Shown: positions 20,097-30,319 of the stretch, in pieces
Numbering within the stretch: position 1 is the stretch's first letter
Layout of the letters: each line of letters begins with the position of its first letter
Source of the DNA: Streptococcus cristatus ATCC 51100
Lineage (GTDB): Bacteria; Bacillota; Bacilli; Lactobacillales; Streptococcaceae
Assembly: GCF_011612585.1 (NCBI RefSeq)
Contig: NZ_CP050133.1
Location: 1,797,001 to 1,861,000 of the forward strand
Length of the DNA: 64,000 bases
Direction of reading: 5' to 3'
Translations under genes and position numbers: made by a program
The notes under the pieces: generated by a model
The model's input: the letters and a program-made list of their open reading frames with translations, nothing else
The model's database searches: none
What the model was told of the DNA's origin: nothing

Positions 20097-22127
20097 ATGT
20101 CATTCTACAGCGAACAAGATATTGCAGCAGCAATGACCGTCAAATTAGACGATGTATTACCTGAAAAAACGGTTTTCCAAGAAGGCATCCGTCGAGCACC
20201 CGATCGGGGCTTCCGTTTGACTCAAGCTCAAACCGAAATTGCTCTTAAAAATGCCCTTCGCTATATTCCAAAGAGATTCCATGAGGAAGTGATTCCAGAA
20301 TTTCTGGAAGAGCTGAAAACTCGCGGACGGATTTATGGTTACCGCTGGCGTCCAAAAGAACGCATCTACGGCAAACCAATTGACGAGTACAAAGGGAACT
20401 GTACCGCAGCTAAGGCTATGCAGGTCATGATTGACAACAACCTGAGCTTTGAAATCGCCCTTTATCCTTATGAATTGGTTACTTATGGGGAAACTGGATC
20501 TGTCTGCGCTAACTGGATGCAGTACAACCTGATCAAGAAATACTTGGAAGTCATGACCGACCATCAAACCCTGGTCGTAGAATCTGGCCACCCGCTCGGA
20601 CTCTTCAAGTCCAAACCAGAAGCACCTCGTGTTATCATCACTAACGGCCTCTTGGTCGGTGAATATGACAATATGAAGGACTGGGAAATTGCAGAAGAAA
20701 TGGGCGTGACCAACTATGGTCAAATGACAGCTGGCGGCTGGATGTACATCGGTCCTCAAGGTATCGTCCATGGCACTTTCAACACCCTCCTCAATGCTGG
20801 ACGTTTGAAACTGGGTGTGGCTGACGACGGCGACCTGACTGGCAAACTCTTCATTTCTTCTGGTCTGGGTGGCATGAGTGGAGCTCAAGGGAAAGCAGCT
20901 GAAATTGCTAAAGCAGTAGCAATCATAGCTGAAGTAGACCAATCTCGGATTGAAACCCGCCACTCCCAAGGCTGGATTAGCCAATTGGCTGAAAGTCCAA
21001 AAGAAGCAATCGACTTGGCTCAAAAAGCTCTGGAAGCTGGCGAATCAACTTCTATTGCCTATCACGGTAACATCGTAGACCTCTTGGAATACGTCAACGA
21101 ACATAACATCCATGTGGATTTGTTATCTGACCAAACTTCTTGCCACAATGTTTACGACGGCGGCTACTGTCCGGCTGGTATCAGCTTTGAAGAACGGACT
21201 CGCCTCCTGGCTGAAGACAAGGAAAGCTTTGCTAAGCTTGTTGACCAAACCTTGGAACGTCACTTCAAGGCAATCAAGACCCTGACTAGCAACGGTACCT
21301 ACTTCTTTGACTACGGTAATGCCTTTATGAAGGCAGTCTATGACTCTGGCATCAAGGAAATTTCTAAGAATGGCTTTGACGATAAAGACGGCTTCATTTG
21401 GCCATCTTATGTAGAAGATATCATGGGCCCAATGCTCTTTGACTATGGTTATGGTCCTTTCCGTTGGGTATGTCTGAGCGGTAAACACGAAGACCTAGTC
21501 GCTACCGACCATGCAGCTATGGAAGTGATCGACCCTAACCGCCGCTATCAAGACCGCGACAACTACAACTGGATTCGCGATGCAGAAAAGAACCAGCTAG
21601 TTGTTGGAACTCAGGCTCGGATTCTCTACCAAGACTGTATGGGTCGTGTCAATATCGCCCTCAAGTTCAATGAATTAGTCCGCGAAGGCAAGATTGGTCC
21701 TGTCATGATCGGTCGCGACCACCACGACGTATCTGGTACTGACTCTCCATTCCGTGAAACTTCTAATATCAAGGACGGTTCTAATGTTACCTGCGACATG
21801 GCTGTGCAATGTTACGCTGGTAACGCAGCTCGCGGTATGAGCCTGGTAGCTCTCCACAACGGTGGCGGAACTGGTATCGGTAAAGCAATCAACGGTGGCT
21901 TTGGCTTGGTATTAGACGGTAGTGAACGTATTGATGAAATCATCAAATCTGCTATCGCTTGGGATACAATCGGCGGAGTTGCACGTCGTAACTGGGCTCG
22001 CAATGAGCATGCTATTGAGACAGCTATCGAGTACAACCGTCTCCACCAAGGAACAGACCACATTACCATTCCATACTTAACTGACGAAGATTTGGTCAAA
22101 GAATCTGTTAAGAAGTTGTTCGAATAA
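20097..22127 (+). CDS. hutU: Urocanate hydratase
   Basis: Second step of histidine degradation: NAD-dependent hydration of urocanate to imidazolonepropionate. At 676 aa it is the longer streptococcal type of urocanase, with the Gly-rich NAD region (ISSGLGGMSGAQGKA), the conserved Cys segment (SCHNVYDGGYCPAG) and the FRWVCLSG block. It heads the seven-gene operon to hutH. A long stem-loop follows it before ftcD. Confidence 0.96.
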   Translation: MSFYSEQDIAAAMTVKLDDVLPEKTVFQEGIRRAPDRGFRLTQAQTEIALKNALRYIPKRFHEEVIPEFLEELKTRGRIYGYRWRPKERIYGKPIDEYKGNCTAAKAMQVMIDNNLSFEIALYPYELVTYGETGSVCANWMQYNLIKKYLEVMTDHQTLVVESGHPLGLFKSKPEAPRVIITNGLLVGEYDNMKDWEIAEEMGVTNYGQMTAGGWMYIGPQGIVHGTFNTLLNAGRLKLGVADDGDLTGKLFISSGLGGMSGAQGKAAEIAKAVAIIAEVDQSRIETRHSQGWISQLAESPKEAIDLAQKALEAGESTSIAYHGNIVDLLEYVNEHNIHVDLLSDQTSCHNVYDGGYCPAGISFEERTRLLAEDKESFAKLVDQTLERHFKAIKTLTSNGTYFFDYGNAFMKAVYDSGIKEISKNGFDDKDGFIWPSYVEDIMGPMLFDYGYGPFRWVCLSGKHEDLVATDHAAMEVIDPNRRYQDRDNYNWIRDAEKNQLVVGTQARILYQDCMGRVNIALKFNELVREGKIGPVMIGRDHHDVSGTDSPFRETSNIKDGSNVTCDMAVQCYAGNAARGMSLVALHNGGGTGIGKAINGGFGLVLDGSERIDEIIKSAIAWDTIGGVARRNWARNEHAIETAIEYNRLHQGTDHITIPYLTDEDLVKESVKKLFE

Positions 22128-22143
22128 GAAAAACTTGTCCCCC

Positions 22144-22189
22144 AACTTCCGACCTGAGCTAGGCCTCACACCTAGCTCAGCTGGAAGTT
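22144..22189 (+). other. Long intercistronic stem-loop between hutU and ftcD
   Basis: AACTTCC and CTGAGCTAGG pair with CCTAGCTCAG and GGAAGTT (17 bp with a small internal loop). No U tract follows, so this looks more like an mRNA stabiliser/processing site or a partial attenuator than a full terminator. Confidence 0.65.
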
Positions 22190-22241
22190 CCACTTTATTC
22201 ACTTTTTAATTTTAATAACATATAACACGAGGTAATATCTT

Positions 22242-23141
22242 ATGGCAAAAATTGTTGAATGTATTCCTAACTTTTCTGAAGGCCGCAACCAAGCGGTCAT
22301 TGACGGTCTAGTGGAAGTAGCTAAGAGCGTGCCAGGCGTAACACTTTTGGACCACTCTTCTGATGCCAGCCACAATCGCAGCGTCTTTACCTTGGTCGGT
22401 GATGACCAAAACATTCAGGAAGTTGCCTTCCGTTTGGTTAAATACGCTTCTGAAAATATTGACTTGACCAAGCACCAGGGTGAACACCCTCGTATGGGCG
22501 CAACTGATGTCCTGCCTTTTGTACCGATCAAGGACATCACAAGTGAGGAATGCGTAGAAATTGCGAAGACCGTATCTGAGCGGATCAATCGTGAGCTCGG
22601 TATTCCTATCTTCCTCTATGAAGATGCAGCGACTCGTCCTGAGCGTAAGAACTTGGCTAAGGTTCGTAAAGGACAGTTTGAAGGCATGCCTGAAAAACTC
22701 TTGGAACCAGACTGGGCGCCTGACTACGGTGAAAGAAAGATTCACCCAACTGCTGGTGTTACTGCTGTCGGTGCTAGAATGCCGCTCATCGCCTACAATA
22801 TCAACTTGGATACAGACAATCTGGAAATTGCCAACAATATTGCCAAAATCATCCGTGGATCAAGCGGTGGTTACAAGTACTGTAAAGCGATTGGCGTTAT
22901 GCTGGAAGACCGCAACATTGCTCAGGTTTCTATCAACATGGTCAATCTGGAAAAATTCCCACTCTATCGTGTCTTTGAAACTGTTCGCTTTGAAGCCAAG
23001 CGCTACGGAGTTGGAATCCTCGGCTCCGAGGTCATCGGTTTGGCACCAGCCAAGGCTTTGATTGACGCAGCAGAATACTATCTGCAAATCGAAGACTTTG
23101 ACTATGGCAAGCAAGTTCTGGAAAACCATTTGCTGGGCTAG
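22242..23141 (+). CDS. ftcD: Glutamate formimidoyltransferase
   Basis: Transfers the formimino group of formiminoglutamate to tetrahydrofolate, yielding glutamate. The 299-aa protein matches the formiminotransferase N- and C-subdomains (KIVECIPNFSEGRN, HQGEHPRMGATDVLPF, conserved catalytic-region His), without the cyclodeaminase half that is fused in mammals. That half is the next gene, 14 nt downstream. Together with hutG this gives two routes from formiminoglutamate. Confidence 0.95.
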   Translation: MAKIVECIPNFSEGRNQAVIDGLVEVAKSVPGVTLLDHSSDASHNRSVFTLVGDDQNIQEVAFRLVKYASENIDLTKHQGEHPRMGATDVLPFVPIKDITSEECVEIAKTVSERINRELGIPIFLYEDAATRPERKNLAKVRKGQFEGMPEKLLEPDWAPDYGERKIHPTAGVTAVGARMPLIAYNINLDTDNLEIANNIAKIIRGSSGGYKYCKAIGVMLEDRNIAQVSINMVNLEKFPLYRVFETVRFEAKRYGVGILGSEVIGLAPAKALIDAAEYYLQIEDFDYGKQVLENHLLG

Positions 23142-23155
23142 GAGGACAGAAACCT

Positions 23156-23782
23156 ATGAAATTAGTAGATTTAAGCTTGACAGAATTTGCCCAAGTCCTA
23201 GGCTCAGATGCTCCTGCACCAGGAGGCGGCTCTGCCGCTGCTCTTTCAGCAGCCAACGGTATTTCCCTGACTAAGATGGTTTGCGAATTAACCCTTGGCA
23301 AGAAAAAATACGCAGAATTTGAAGCAGAAATTGCTCAAGTGCACGCAGAAAGTGCACGCCTGCAAGAAAGCCTACTCGCAGCTATTGACAAGGACACTGA
23401 AGCATTCAATCTAGTCTCCGCCGTCTTTGATATGCCTAAGGAAACGGAGGAAGACAAGGCTGCCCGTCGGGAAGCTATGCAGCAAGCCCTCAAGGAAGCG
23501 ACCAAGTCACCTTATGGCATGATGGAAGACATCTTGGCTGCCCTACAAACAACTCAAAAGGCTGTCGGCAAGTCCAATACCAATGCTGCCAGCGACCTGG
23601 GAGTCGCAGCTCTCAACCTTAAGGCTGGTTTGCAAGGGGCTTGGCTCAATGTCCTCATCAACCTGTCAGGTGTCAAGGATGAAGCTTTTGTCGCAGACTA
23701 CCGCAGCAAGGGTGAAGAGCTCCTACAAAAAGGCTGCGCTCTAGCCGATGAAATTTATCAAGAAATTTTGAAAGTTGTCTAA
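23156..23782 (+). CDS. fchA: Formimidoyltetrahydrofolate cyclodeaminase
   Basis: Converts 5-formimino-THF to 5,10-methenyl-THF plus ammonia. The 208-aa all-helical protein has the APGGGSAAALSAA motif and SNTNAASDLGVAAL segment of the cyclodeaminase/cyclohydrolase family. GGAGG lies 9 nt before its ATG, close behind ftcD, so the two are cotranscribed and act in sequence. Confidence 0.94.
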   Translation: MKLVDLSLTEFAQVLGSDAPAPGGGSAAALSAANGISLTKMVCELTLGKKKYAEFEAEIAQVHAESARLQESLLAAIDKDTEAFNLVSAVFDMPKETEEDKAARREAMQQALKEATKSPYGMMEDILAALQTTQKAVGKSNTNAASDLGVAALNLKAGLQGAWLNVLINLSGVKDEAFVADYRSKGEELLQKGCALADEIYQEILKVV

Positions 23783-23792
23783 TAGATAAACG

Positions 23793-23834
23793 GAAGAGAA
23801 GTTCACTCTTTCCTGTGAATGGACTTCCTCTTCT
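23793..23834 (+). other. Intercistronic stem-loop between fchA and fhs
   Basis: GAAGAG-AAGT-TCAC pairs with GTGA-ACTT-CTCTTC with a small bulge, ending just before the fhs ribosome binding site. It may tune fhs translation or mRNA stability. Confidence 0.5.
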
Positions 23835-23848
23835 CAAGAGGTGACAAT

Positions 23849-25522
23849 ATGGTTTTATCAGATATTGAAATTGCCAATTCGGTTCAAATGAAGCCCATCA
23901 AAGAGGTGGCAGAAAAACTAGGAATTGCTGAAAACGCCTTGTCTCTTTATGGAAATTACAAGGCAAAAATCAGTGCCGGCCAACTAGAGGCCTTAAAAGA
24001 CAAGCCAGACGGTAAACTGATTCTCGTGACAGCTATTTCTCCGACACCAGCCGGAGAAGGCAAGACAACGACTTCTGTCGGATTGGTCGATGCTCTAGCT
24101 GCTATCGGTAAAAAAGCCGTTATCGCTCTGCGGGAACCTTCACTCGGACCTGTCTTTGGTATCAAGGGCGGAGCTGCTGGTGGTGGACGCGCTCAAGTTG
24201 TGCCCATGGAGGACATCAACCTCCACTTCACTGGTGACTTTCATGCCATCGGTGTTGCCAACAACCTGCTGGCGGCCCTCATTGACAACCACATCCACCA
24301 TGGCAATGCCTTAGGCATCGACTCTCGCCGCATCACTTGGAAGCGGGCAGTTGATATGAATGACCGGCAGTTGCGCCACATTGTGGATGGCTTGCAGGGT
24401 AAGGTCAACGGTGTTCCGCGTGAAGATGGTTTTGACATTACAGTTGCTTCTGAGGTTATGGCTATTCTCTGTCTGTCAGAAAATATCACCGATCTCAAGA
24501 ACCGTTTGGAAAAAATCATCATTGGCTACAGCTTTGAAGGTAAGCCAATAACTGCTAAGGATCTGAAAGCTGGTGGCGCTATGGCTGCTGTCCTCAAAGA
24601 CGCCATCCATCCAAACTTGGTTCAAACTCTGGAACACACACCAGCCTTGATTCACGGTGGACCTTTTGCTAACATTGCTCATGGCTGTAACAGTGTCCTA
24701 GCTACCAAACTAGCTCTCAAATATGGCGACTATGCAGTCACCGAAGCTGGTTTCGGTGCTGACCTGGGTGCTGAAAAATTCATTGATATCAAGTGTCGTA
24801 CATCTGGCCTTCGTCCATCGGCTGTAGTTCTGGTTGCTACTATCCGCGCTCTCAAGATGCACGGTGGTGTGGCTAAGAGTGATTTGGCTGAAGAAAATGT
24901 CCAAGCCGTTGTAGATGGGCTGCCAAACTTAGAAAAACATCTGGAAAACATTCAAGATGTTTATGGATTGCCAGCAGTCGTTGCCATCAATAAATTCCCT
25001 CTGGATACCGAAGCAGAATTGCAAGCAGTTTATGACGCCTGCCAAAAACGCGGCGTTGACGTAGTGATTTCCGACGTCTGGGCAAATGGCGGAGCCGGCG
25101 GTAAAGAGTTGGCTGAAAAAGTCGTGGAACTGGCCGAAGGAGACAATCACTTCCAATTTGTATATAATGAAGAGGACTCCATCGAGATCAAGCTGAACAA
25201 AATTGTTACTAAGGTTTACGGAGGTAAGGGCGTTCGCCTGACTCCTGCTGCTAAACGCGAGCTCAAACAACTGGAAGAACTGGGCTTCTCCAACTATCCT
25301 ATCTGTATGGCTAAGACGCAGTATTCTTTCTCAGACGATGCTAAGAAACTGGGCGCTCCTAAAGACTTTGTCGTGACGATCAGCCAGCTCAAAGTTTCTG
25401 CTGGTGCAGGCTTTATCGTTGCTCTGACTGGTGCGATCATGACCATGCCAGGACTGCCTAAGGTGCCAGCCAGCGAAAAGATTGATGTTGACAAAGACGG
25501 CAATATCAGCGGTTTGTTCTAA
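23849..25522 (+). CDS. fhs: Formate-tetrahydrofolate ligase (hut-associated copy)
   Basis: ATP-dependent ligase interconverting formate plus THF and 10-formyl-THF. The 557-aa protein carries the nucleotide loop [10 protein letters not shown] and the family blocks [19 protein letters not shown] and [10 protein letters not shown]. The ATG at 23849 follows AAGAGGTGA at good spacing; an upstream ATG adds ten unlikely residues. In this operon it probably runs toward formate and ATP, draining one-carbon units produced by ftcD/fchA. A second housekeeping fhs is likely elsewhere in the genome (inference). Confidence 0.95.
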   Translation: MVLSDIEIANSVQMKPIKEVAEKLGIAENALSLYGNYKAKISAGQLEALKDKPDGKLILVTAISPTPAGEGKTTTSVGLVDALAAIGKKAVIALREPSLGPVFGIKGGAAGGGRAQVVPMEDINLHFTGDFHAIGVANNLLAALIDNHIHHGNALGIDSRRITWKRAVDMNDRQLRHIVDGLQGKVNGVPREDGFDITVASEVMAILCLSENITDLKNRLEKIIIGYSFEGKPITAKDLKAGGAMAAVLKDAIHPNLVQTLEHTPALIHGGPFANIAHGCNSVLATKLALKYGDYAVTEAGFGADLGAEKFIDIKCRTSGLRPSAVVLVATIRALKMHGGVAKSDLAEENVQAVVDGLPNLEKHLENIQDVYGLPAVVAINKFPLDTEAELQAVYDACQKRGVDVVISDVWANGGAGGKELAEKVVELAEGDNHFQFVYNEEDSIEIKLNKIVTKVYGGKGVRLTPAAKRELKQLEELGFSNYPICMAKTQYSFSDDAKKLGAPKDFVVTISQLKVSAGAGFIVALTGAIMTMPGLPKVPASEKIDVDKDGNISGLF

Positions 25523-25534
25523 TAAATACCAAAA

Positions 25535-26134
25535 ATGACAAATGTAACCCTTCTAAAATCAAACGATTTTCAAGTTTCCGATTGGTCAGGGGGAAAGACG
25601 AAGCAACTTTATCTTTCCCCGCCAACTGGCCACTATAGCAAGCGTGACTTTGACTATCGGCTCTCAACAGCGACTGTGGAGTTGGCTGAAAGTCAGTTTT
25701 CTGACCTCAGCGGCTTTCACCGCATTCTCATGAGCCTGGACCACACACTTCATCTCCACAATGCCAGTCGGCAGGAGGAAACGGTTCTAGCTCCCTTCAC
25801 CCCCTATTTTTTCGAAGGGAGTGATTCTATCACAAGTCGTGGGACTTGTACCGACTTTAACTTAATCTACAGCGACCATTATCAGGGACAGATGATTGCC
25901 ATATCGGATGGACAAGAGCTTAGTCAAGATGAAGCAATTCAATTTATCTACGCCTTGAGTGATCTGATGGTGACAGGAACAGATCTGCCATCGCTTAATC
26001 TAGAGACAGGGCAACTTCTGATAGTGGAAAAAGAGACTCAGGAAACTGAGCTACAAATAATGTTTTCGAGTAACCAGCCAAAGGGTGCTCCCCTTGCTAT
26101 ATGGGCTGGTTTGACCCACATCCCTACTAAGTAA
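25535..26134 (+). CDS. hutD: HutD family protein
   Basis: HutD is a cupin-fold protein found in many hut clusters and thought to limit histidine catabolism by binding an intermediate; its exact role is unsettled. The 199-aa sequence has the family's opening (SDWSGGKTKQLYLSP), the RLSTATVE strand and LMSLDHTLHL segment. There is no clear Shine-Dalgarno sequence in the 12 nt between the fhs stop and its ATG, so translation is probably coupled to fhs. Confidence 0.88.
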   Translation: MTNVTLLKSNDFQVSDWSGGKTKQLYLSPPTGHYSKRDFDYRLSTATVELAESQFSDLSGFHRILMSLDHTLHLHNASRQEETVLAPFTPYFFEGSDSITSRGTCTDFNLIYSDHYQGQMIAISDGQELSQDEAIQFIYALSDLMVTGTDLPSLNLETGQLLIVEKETQETELQIMFSSNQPKGAPLAIWAGLTHIPTK

Positions 26135-26172
26135 AGATACAAGGATGCCCTATCATCGTTCTATCTTTACTT
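26129..26172 (+). other. Stem-loop between hutD and the permease gene
   Basis: AAGTAAAGAT pairs with ATCTTTACTT (10 bp). The hutD stop codon lies inside the left arm. This is the third such intercistronic hairpin in the operon, and it has no U tract. Confidence 0.55.
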
Positions 26173-26209
26173 GGAAAGGATCCCACATCTCTAAAGGAGA
26201 AACATTATT

Positions 26210-27563
26210 ATGAATGCGACTAAACTCACTGCACAAGAACAAGAGCGAGAAAATGCGAAATTCAGCTTTTCTGGCGCTACTCTCTATGGTATCAATGCTG
26301 TTATCGGTTCAGGAATTTTCCTCCTGCCTCAAAAGATTTATAAAGGACTGGGTCCTGCTTCTCTAGCTGTCATGCTGGGAACTGCCCTCCTCGTTATTCT
26401 ATTAGCCGTCTGCTTGGCAGAAACTGCTGGTTATTTTAATAAAAACGGCGGAGCCTTCCAATATTCCAAAGCAGCCTTTGGGGACTTTGTCGGATTTAAT
26501 GTTGGCTTCCTAGGCTGGGCGGTTACCATCATCGCTTGGTCAGCAATGGCAGCAGGATTTGCGAGACTTTTTGTCATTACTTTTAAATCCTTTGCCCCCT
26601 ATGAACTTCTACTCAGTGTGAGCCTGATTATCCTACTCAGTCTGATGAATATCTCAGGTCTTAAGACTTCTAAAATGTTCACCTTGACCGCAACCGTAGC
26701 CAAGCTCATCCCAATTGTTGCTTTCAGTCTATGTGCGATTTTCTTCATCAAAGGAGGAATTGACAAAGGAAACTTCACTCCGTTTGTTCAGCTAGAACCT
26801 GGCGTAGATATCATGAAAGCCATCTCTAGTACAGCTATCTATATCTTCTACGGTTTCATCGGTTTTGAAACCATGTCTATCGTTGCTGGTGAAATGCGCA
26901 ACCCAGAAAAGAATGTGCCTCGGGCTATTTTGGGCTCTATCAGTATTGTATCAGTTCTCTATATGCTGATTATCGCAGGAACTATCGCCATGCTAGGTAG
27001 CCGAATCCTACAAACAGATGCCTCTGTGCAAGACGCCTTTGTCGAAATGATTGGCCCTGCTGGAGCATGGATTGTTTCTATCGGAGCGCTGATCTCTATT
27101 GCTGGACTTAACATCGGGGAATCTATCATGGTCCCACGTTATGGTGCAGCCATTGCAGATGAAGGCTTGTTACCTAAAAAAATCGCTGAAACCAACGCTA
27201 AAAACGCCCCTGTAATTGCCATTATTATCTCTGGACTTTTGTCCATCGCCCTACTCTTTACAGGAACATTTGAAGTATTAGCGGCTCTCAGCGTAGTCTT
27301 CCGCTTCTTCCAATACATCCCAACTGCTCTAGCCGTATTGGTATTGAGAAAGAAATATCCAGATAAAAAAGTGGTCTTCCGCGTTCCATTTGGTCCAGTC
27401 ATTCCAATTTTGGCAGTTCTAGTCAGCCTCGTCATGATTTGGGGGTGAAAATCCAATGAACTATGTCTATGGTCTCATCGGTGTCCTTGTCGCCAGCGCA
27501 GTCTACTATATCTACATAGTACTGATTTGTAAAAATAAAGTTCTTGAACAAAAAGGAGAATGA
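26210..27563 (+). pseudogene. APC-family amino-acid permease (probable histidine/urocanate uptake), frameshifted near the end
   Basis: An APC-superfamily transporter with the first-helix motif GINAVIGSGIFLLP and about eleven membrane helices, placed directly before hutH. It is probably the uptake system for the pathway. The main frame stops at 27446-27448 after SLVMIWG. The neighbouring frame continues with GENPMNYVYGLIGVLVASA, another membrane helix, to a stop at 27561-27563, just before hutH. The shift is a run of five G (27440-27445 region); four G would restore one protein of about 450 aa. The 412-aa product lacks the last helix and may still be partly functional. Sequencing error is possible. 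Confidence 0.85.
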
Positions 27564-27568
27564 ATCTT

Positions 27569-29110
27569 ATGACACATGTAATCAATTTGGATGGCGAACA
27601 CCTTACTTTAGAAGATGTCATTGCAGTAGCTCGTCATGGAGCCACCTGTGAAATTGACCAAGAATCTAAGAAAGCTGTAGAAGCTTCCCGTAAAATCGTA
27701 GATGACATCGTCCGCGAAAAGCGGGTAGTCTACGGTGTTACGACTGGCTTTGGCTCCCTCTGCAATGTCAGCATCTCGCCAGAAGATACAACTCAACTGC
27801 AGGAAAACTTGATTCGCACCCATGCTTCAGGATTTGGCGATCCTCTTCCTGAAGATGCAGTTCGTGCTATCATGTTAATTCGGATTAATTCTCTAGTCAA
27901 GGGCTATTCTGGTATCCGTCTCTCTACTGTCGAAAAACTTCTAGAATTGCTCAATAAAGGCGTCGTGCCATTTATTCCAGAAAAAGGCTCTCTCGGTGCC
28001 TCTGGCGACTTGGCACCGCTGGCTCACATGGTGCTTCCTATGCTAGGACTGGGCCACGCTTACTATCAAGGTCAACTGTTCTCTGGCCAAGAAGCTTTGG
28101 ACAAGGCTGGTATTGAGAAAATTGCTCTAGCAGCCAAGGAAGGGCTGGCGCTGATTAACGGAACGACTGTCCTGACAGGTATCGGAGCTCTGGCTACCTA
28201 CGATGCCATCCAGCTGCTTAAATTGTCAGATGTCGCTGGCGCCCTTTCCATGGAGGTCCACAATGGTATTACCAGTCCATTTGAAGAAGACCTGCATACC
28301 ATCCGTCCTCAAAGCGGACAGCTGGCTACAGCCCGCAATATCCGCAACCTTCTGGAAGGCAGTGGCAATACGACCGTAGCTACTCAACAACGGGTCCAAG
28401 ACCCTTATACCCTGCGTTGTATTCCGCAGATTCATGGTGCCAGCAAGGACTCTATCGCTTATGTTAAGACCAAGGTAGAGATTGAAATCAACTCTGTTAC
28501 AGACAACCCTATCATCACCAAGGAAGGCCATGTCATCTCAGGCGGTAACTTCCACGGAGAACCAATGGCTCAGCCATTTGACTTCCTCGGCATCGCTATT
28601 TCTGAAATCGGTAATGTATCCGAGCGTCGTGTAGAACGTCTGGTCAACAGCCAACTGAGCAAGCTACCATCCTTCTTGGTCAAACACCCAGGACTCAACT
28701 CTGGCTTTATGATTACCCAGTACGCTTGTGCTTCGCTTGCTTCTGAAAACAAGGTTCTAGCTCATCCAGCCAGCGTAGACTCTATCCCATCTTGTGAGAA
28801 CCAAGAAGACTTTGTCAGCATGGGAACTACTGCAGCACGCAAGGCAGCTGAAATTCTCAAGAATTCTCGCCGCATCGTGACAACAGAAATCATGGCAGCC
28901 TGCCAAGCTCTGGATCTGAAACCAGAAAACCATGAACTGGGCAAAGGGACCAAGCCAGCCTACGACCTCTTCCGTCAGCATGTCCGCTTTATCGAGTTTG
29001 ATAAGGACATCGAAATCTACGAAGAGCTCAACAAGGCTTCTGAGCTGATTGAAAACGAAGAATTCCTAGCAACCGTTGAAAAGGCTGTGGACTTGAGCAT
29101 TCAGTTCTAA
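27569..29110 (+). CDS. hutH: Histidine ammonia-lyase
   Basis: First step of the pathway: deamination of histidine to urocanate. The 513-aa protein contains the self-forming MIO cofactor triad A144-S145-G146 (in GSLGASGDLAPL) and the family active-site tyrosine region. The second ATG (27569) is taken as the start because AAGGAG lies 10 nt upstream; the first ATG would be only 1 nt from it. It is the last gene of the operon, before a strong terminator, although it catalyses the first reaction. Confidence 0.96.
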   Translation: MTHVINLDGEHLTLEDVIAVARHGATCEIDQESKKAVEASRKIVDDIVREKRVVYGVTTGFGSLCNVSISPEDTTQLQENLIRTHASGFGDPLPEDAVRAIMLIRINSLVKGYSGIRLSTVEKLLELLNKGVVPFIPEKGSLGASGDLAPLAHMVLPMLGLGHAYYQGQLFSGQEALDKAGIEKIALAAKEGLALINGTTVLTGIGALATYDAIQLLKLSDVAGALSMEVHNGITSPFEEDLHTIRPQSGQLATARNIRNLLEGSGNTTVATQQRVQDPYTLRCIPQIHGASKDSIAYVKTKVEIEINSVTDNPIITKEGHVISGGNFHGEPMAQPFDFLGIAISEIGNVSERRVERLVNSQLSKLPSFLVKHPGLNSGFMITQYACASLASENKVLAHPASVDSIPSCENQEDFVSMGTTAARKAAEILKNSRRIVTTEIMAACQALDLKPENHELGKGTKPAYDLFRQHVRFIEFDKDIEIYEELNKASELIENEEFLATVEKAVDLSIQF

Positions 29111-29139
29111 ATCTGATGACTCTGTAAAAAGTTAACCTA

Positions 29140-29173
29140 AGAAGCCCGCTCTCATGCAGCTGGGCTTCTTTTC
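29140..29173 (+). terminator. Terminator of the hutU-hutH operon
   Basis: AGAAGCCC pairs with GGGCTTCT, followed by TTTT. Confidence 0.85.
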
Positions 29174-29186
29174 CCGCCAAAAGTTA

Positions 29187-29215
29187 TTGACAGGCTTGGC
29201 GGAAACTCTTATAAT
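29187..29215 (+). promoter_or_regulatory. hutG promoter
   Basis: Consensus TTGACA (29187-29192), a 17-bp spacer and TATAAT (29210-29215). hutG is therefore transcribed separately from the operon before it. Such a perfect promoter would need a repressor or would be constitutive. Confidence 0.85.
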
Positions 29216-29251
29216 AAAGTCGCAACTATCGTTATGGAAAAGGACAAAATC

Positions 29252-30241
29252 ATGTTAGAAGATTACTATCAGCTAGACAACCGTTACTATCAGCGAGGTC
29301 CAGAGGACAATCTATATACTGCCAAATGGGGTATGGTCATTGAGTTTCTGGACTTAAATGATCCTAGCTTAACTCCTTTTGAAGGGGTGAACTTTGCCCT
29401 GATTGGCTTCAAGAGCGACAAGGGTGTCTATATCAATAACGGCCGAGTGGGCGCAGTTGAAGGTCCTCAAGCCATTCGAACTCAGCTGGCCAAGCTTCCT
29501 TGGCATCTAGGTAGAAACGTTCGAGTCTTTGACGTTGGCGATATTGACGGACCTAACCGCTCTCTGGAACAACTGCAGCAAAGCTTGGCGAGAGTAGTTA
29601 AACGCCTACGAGAGCTTAATCTCCGTCCCATCGTTCTAGGCGGCGGTCACGAAACAGCCTACGGCAACTATCTAGGTCTCAAGTCGTCACTAAATCCTGA
29701 CCAAAACTTAGCTGTGATCAATATGGATGCCCATTTTGACCTACGCCCCTACGATCAGACGGGTCCCAACTCCGGTACCGGTTTTCGTCAAATGTTTGAT
29801 GACACCTTAGCTCAGAAACAGATCTTTAACTACCTCATCCTAGGGATTCAGGAGCACAATAACAACCTCTTTCTCTTTGACTTTGTAGCCAAGTCTAAGG
29901 CTATCCAGTTCCTGACTGGAATGGATATCTACCAAATGGGACATAAGGAAGTCTGCAAGGTAGTTGATGCTTTTCTAGCCGATAAGGAGCAGGTCTATTT
30001 AACCATTGATATTGACTGCTTTGCAGCTGGCGCCGCTCCTGGTGTCAGTGCCATCCAGTCGCTCGGTGTGGATCCCAATCTGGCTGTGCTGGTCTTCCAG
30101 CACATAGCTGCTTCAGGCAAGCTAATTGGCTTTGACATCGTCGAAGTCTCTCCCCCTCACGATATAGACAACCATACGGCTAATCTAGCGGCCAGTTTTG
30201 TCTTTTACCTGACCCAAGTCTGGGCGCAAGCCCATGACTGA
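29252..30241 (+). CDS. hutG: Formimidoylglutamase
   Basis: Manganese enzyme of the arginase/agmatinase family that hydrolyses formiminoglutamate to glutamate and formamide. It shows the binuclear metal motifs [13 protein letters not shown] and IDIDCF and is about 329 aa from the second ATG. The second ATG (29252) is preferred because AAAGGA precedes it, whereas the ATG at 29234 lacks a ribosome binding site. It offers a folate-independent alternative to ftcD/fchA. A convergent terminator separates it from the large regulator gene. Confidence 0.93.
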   Translation: MLEDYYQLDNRYYQRGPEDNLYTAKWGMVIEFLDLNDPSLTPFEGVNFALIGFKSDKGVYINNGRVGAVEGPQAIRTQLAKLPWHLGRNVRVFDVGDIDGPNRSLEQLQQSLARVVKRLRELNLRPIVLGGGHETAYGNYLGLKSSLNPDQNLAVINMDAHFDLRPYDQTGPNSGTGFRQMFDDTLAQKQIFNYLILGIQEHNNNLFLFDFVAKSKAIQFLTGMDIYQMGHKEVCKVVDAFLADKEQVYLTIDIDCFAAGAAPGVSAIQSLGVDPNLAVLVFQHIAASGKLIGFDIVEVSPPHDIDNHTANLAASFVFYLTQVWAQAHD

Positions 30242-30271
30242 TAGGCATTTAAAAACTTCATTGCAAACATC

Positions 30272-30304
30272 AAAAGAGGATGAACATTGCTTTCATCCTC
30301 TTTT
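30272..30304. terminator. Bidirectional terminator between hutG and the BTAD regulator
   Basis: AAAAGAGGATGA pairs with TCATCCTCTTTT, with U tracts in both directions. Confidence 0.85.
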
Positions 30305-30319
30305 ATTTGTGTTCAATTC

